A DNA stretch of 6,715 nucleotides from an uncultured Christensenella sp. (lineage in GTDB: Bacteria > Bacillota > Clostridia > Christensenellales > Borkfalkiaceae): the NCBI GenBank assembly GCA_910586345.1, contig CAJUHC010000017.1, positions 1-6,715 of the forward strand. Reading direction: 5' to 3'. Under the pieces are notes generated by a model. That model did no database searches. It saw only the letters and a list, made by a program, of their open reading frames with translations, and was not told the origin of the DNA. Shown piece after piece: positions 5,670-6,715 of the stretch (positions are counted from its first letter, which is position 1; the number at the start of each line of letters is the position of its first letter). The translations under genes and the position numbers were made by a program.

Positions 5670-5698
5670 TTTATAATATATACTTAATTCTTTAACAA
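5670..5698 (-). promoter_or_regulatory. SigA-type promoter of the peptidase-like/paralogue B unit
   Basis: On the minus strand a -35 TTGTTA (5698-5693), a 17-bp AT-rich spacer and a -10 TATAAA (5675-5670) are found. Transcription would start near 5663, giving a leader of about 92 nt before the ATG at 5571. Confidence 0.65.
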
Positions 5699-5723
5699 TA
5701 AGTCTTCCATTATTTTCTGCGGA

Positions 5724-5763
5724 TAAAAAACAACCGCGCCGACGGCTGAGCCGTCGGCGCGGT
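5724..5763 (-). terminator. Strong intrinsic terminator of the pyruvate formate-lyase gene
   Basis: A perfect 14-bp GC-rich stem (ACCGCGCCGACGGC 5733-5746, GCCGTCGGCGCGGT 5750-5763) has a 3-nt loop. On the minus strand TTGTTTTTTATCC (down to about 5720) follows. It begins 7 bp after the stop codon at 5771 and insulates the downstream secreted-protein unit. Confidence 0.95.
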
Positions 5764-5770
5764 ATGATTA

Positions 5771-6715
5771 TCAGAAAGCTTGGTGAATCGTACGCGAGAT
5801 TACGTCGTTTTGCTGTTCGCGGGTAAGCTTATTGAAGTTTACCGCATAGCCCGAAACCCGAATTGTAAGCTGTGGATATTTTTCGGGGTGAGCCTGTGCG
5901 TCCAAAAGCGTTTCGCGGTTGAAAACGTTTACGTTCAGATGATGTCCTCCGTCCGTTACGTAACCGTCGAGCATAGTCACGAGATTTGACTTTCTAGTTT
6001 CTTCGTCTTTGCCCAATGATTCGGGAGTTATCGAGAACGTATTCGATATACCGTCTCTCGCATACTCGTACGGAAGTTTTGCGACCGATTCGAGAGACGC
6101 GAGCGCGCCGTTCGTGTCCCTGCCGTGCATAGGGTTGGCACCAGGAGCCAAGGGCTCGCCTGCGCGCCTGCCGTCGGGGGTATTTCCCGTATGTTTACCG
6201 TAAACGACGTTCGAAGTTATCGTAAGCACGGAAGTAGTCGGAACGCTGTCGCGGTACGTGAAATTGCTCTTGATTTTGCCCATAAACGTTTTCAAAAGCC
6301 ATACGGCTATATCGTCAGCCCTGTCGTCGTTGTTGCCGTATTTGGGGAAGTCGCCTTCTATTTTAAAGTCTACGACTACGCCTTCACTGTTGCGGACAGG
6401 ATAAACTTTTGCATATTTAATAGCCGAAAGCGAATCAACCGCGCAGGAAAGTCCCGCTATACCCGTAGCGAAAAATCTTCTGACTTCCGTATCGTGGAGA
6501 GCCATTTCGAGAGCTTCGTAACTGTATTTATCGTGCATATAGTGGATAAGGTTCAACACGTTTACGTAAAGACGTGCAAGCCAGTCCATCATCTGAACGT
6601 ATTTTTCCTCTACTTCTTCGTAATTCAGCGGACCGTTACCCTCGACGGGAGCGAATTCGGGCGCGACCTGAAAAGGTTTGCCTGTATTCTTATCGAGCAT
6701 AAGCTCGTCCTTTCC
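5771..6715 (-). CDS. pflB: Pyruvate formate-lyase (formate C-acetyltransferase), partial; N-terminal part beyond the right edge
   Basis: This glycyl-radical enzyme converts pyruvate and CoA to acetyl-CoA and formate in the anaerobic cytoplasm. The visible 314 residues are the C-terminal two fifths of the usual ~750-residue protein and align throughout with E. coli PflB: 'ALNIIHYMHDKYSYEA'-like, 'GIAGLS..ADSLSAIKYAKV', 'SVLTITSNVVYGK-TGNTPDGRRAG', 'PGANPMHGRD' and 'QLTIRVSGYAV'. The radical-bearing glycine is in 'RVSGYAV' (codon 5851-5849), 26 residues from the end, as in E. coli. The catalytic Cys-Cys pair should lie just outside the window. The frame stays open to base 6715 ('GKDEL' before Met at 6700), so that Met is internal even though AAAGGA precedes it. 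A strong terminator follows. The activating enzyme PflA is required for function but is not in the window. Confidence 0.97.
   Translation of the reverse strand, partial: GKDELMLDKNTGKPFQVAPEFAPVEGNGPLNYEEVEEKYVQMMDWLARLYVNVLNLIHYMHDKYSYEALEMALHDTEVRRFFATGIAGLSCAVDSLSAIKYAKVYPVRNSEGVVVDFKIEGDFPKYGNNDDRADDIAVWLLKTFMGKIKSNFTYRDSVPTTSVLTITSNVVYGKHTGNTPDGRRAGEPLAPGANPMHGRDTNGALASLESVAKLPYEYARDGISNTFSITPESLGKDEETRKSNLVTMLDGYVTDGGHHLNVNVFNRETLLDAQAHPEKYPQLTIRVSGYAVNFNKLTREQQNDVISRTIHQAF

Noticed and set aside
5780..6203. Plus-strand frames at 5780-5989 and 6009-6203
   Set aside because: They are antisense to the conserved C-terminal part of pyruvate formate-lyase.
6698..6714. Start codon at 6700 preceded by AAAGGA, suggesting a short separate gene such as a YfiD-like spare glycyl-radical protein
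   Set aside because: The frame is open upstream to the edge ('GKDEL'), the protein aligns without break to the middle of PflB, and at about 310 residues it is far longer than YfiD-type spares.

Overview
The window looks like the chromosome of an anaerobic, fairly low-GC Firmicute of the class Clostridia, probably an uncultured gut-type organism. The clues are a pyruvate formate-lyase, a clostridial-style iron-containing alcohol dehydrogenase, a thymidylate synthase with the 'DMLTANNWNVVQY' signature, strong AAGGAGG-type ribosome binding sites and many short intrinsic terminators. The genus cannot be read from the sequence.

Layout. (1) Positions 1-714, minus strand: most of thymidylate synthase (thyA), cut by the left edge. 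(2) 764-1642, minus: a two-domain NUDIX hydrolase-GNAT acetyltransferase protein directly upstream of thyA, probably in one transcription unit with it. A small hairpin lies between them. (3) 1643-1771: a divergent promoter region. Both promoters place the -10 box only 6 nt from the start codon, so both mRNAs are predicted to be leaderless. (4) 1772-2959, plus: an iron-containing alcohol dehydrogenase, followed by a 22-bp palindrome and a bidirectional terminator. (5) 3075-5571, minus: an AT-richer accessory block. In transcription order it holds a secreted C39/papain-like protein whose catalytic cysteine position is tyrosine, then a membrane-anchored protein of unknown function, a terminator, and a second membrane-anchored protein that is a diverged paralogue of the first. 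(6) 5572-5770: promoter and structured leader of the peptidase-like gene, and the strong terminator of the next gene. (7) 5771-6715, minus: the C-terminal part of pyruvate formate-lyase, including the glycyl-radical loop, cut by the right edge.

How the genes fit together. thyA and the NUDIX protein both fit nucleotide metabolism (dTMP synthesis, and possibly nucleotide clean-up). The alcohol dehydrogenase and pyruvate formate-lyase fit mixed-acid or ethanol fermentation but are separate units. The most novel part is the three-gene secreted/membrane block at 3075-5571. It pairs a likely non-catalytic protease-fold protein with two related membrane-anchored partners, and its mRNA leader has a 5'-terminal hairpin and an orphan Shine-Dalgarno sequence. 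No RNA genes, CRISPR arrays, insertion sequences or attachment sites were seen.
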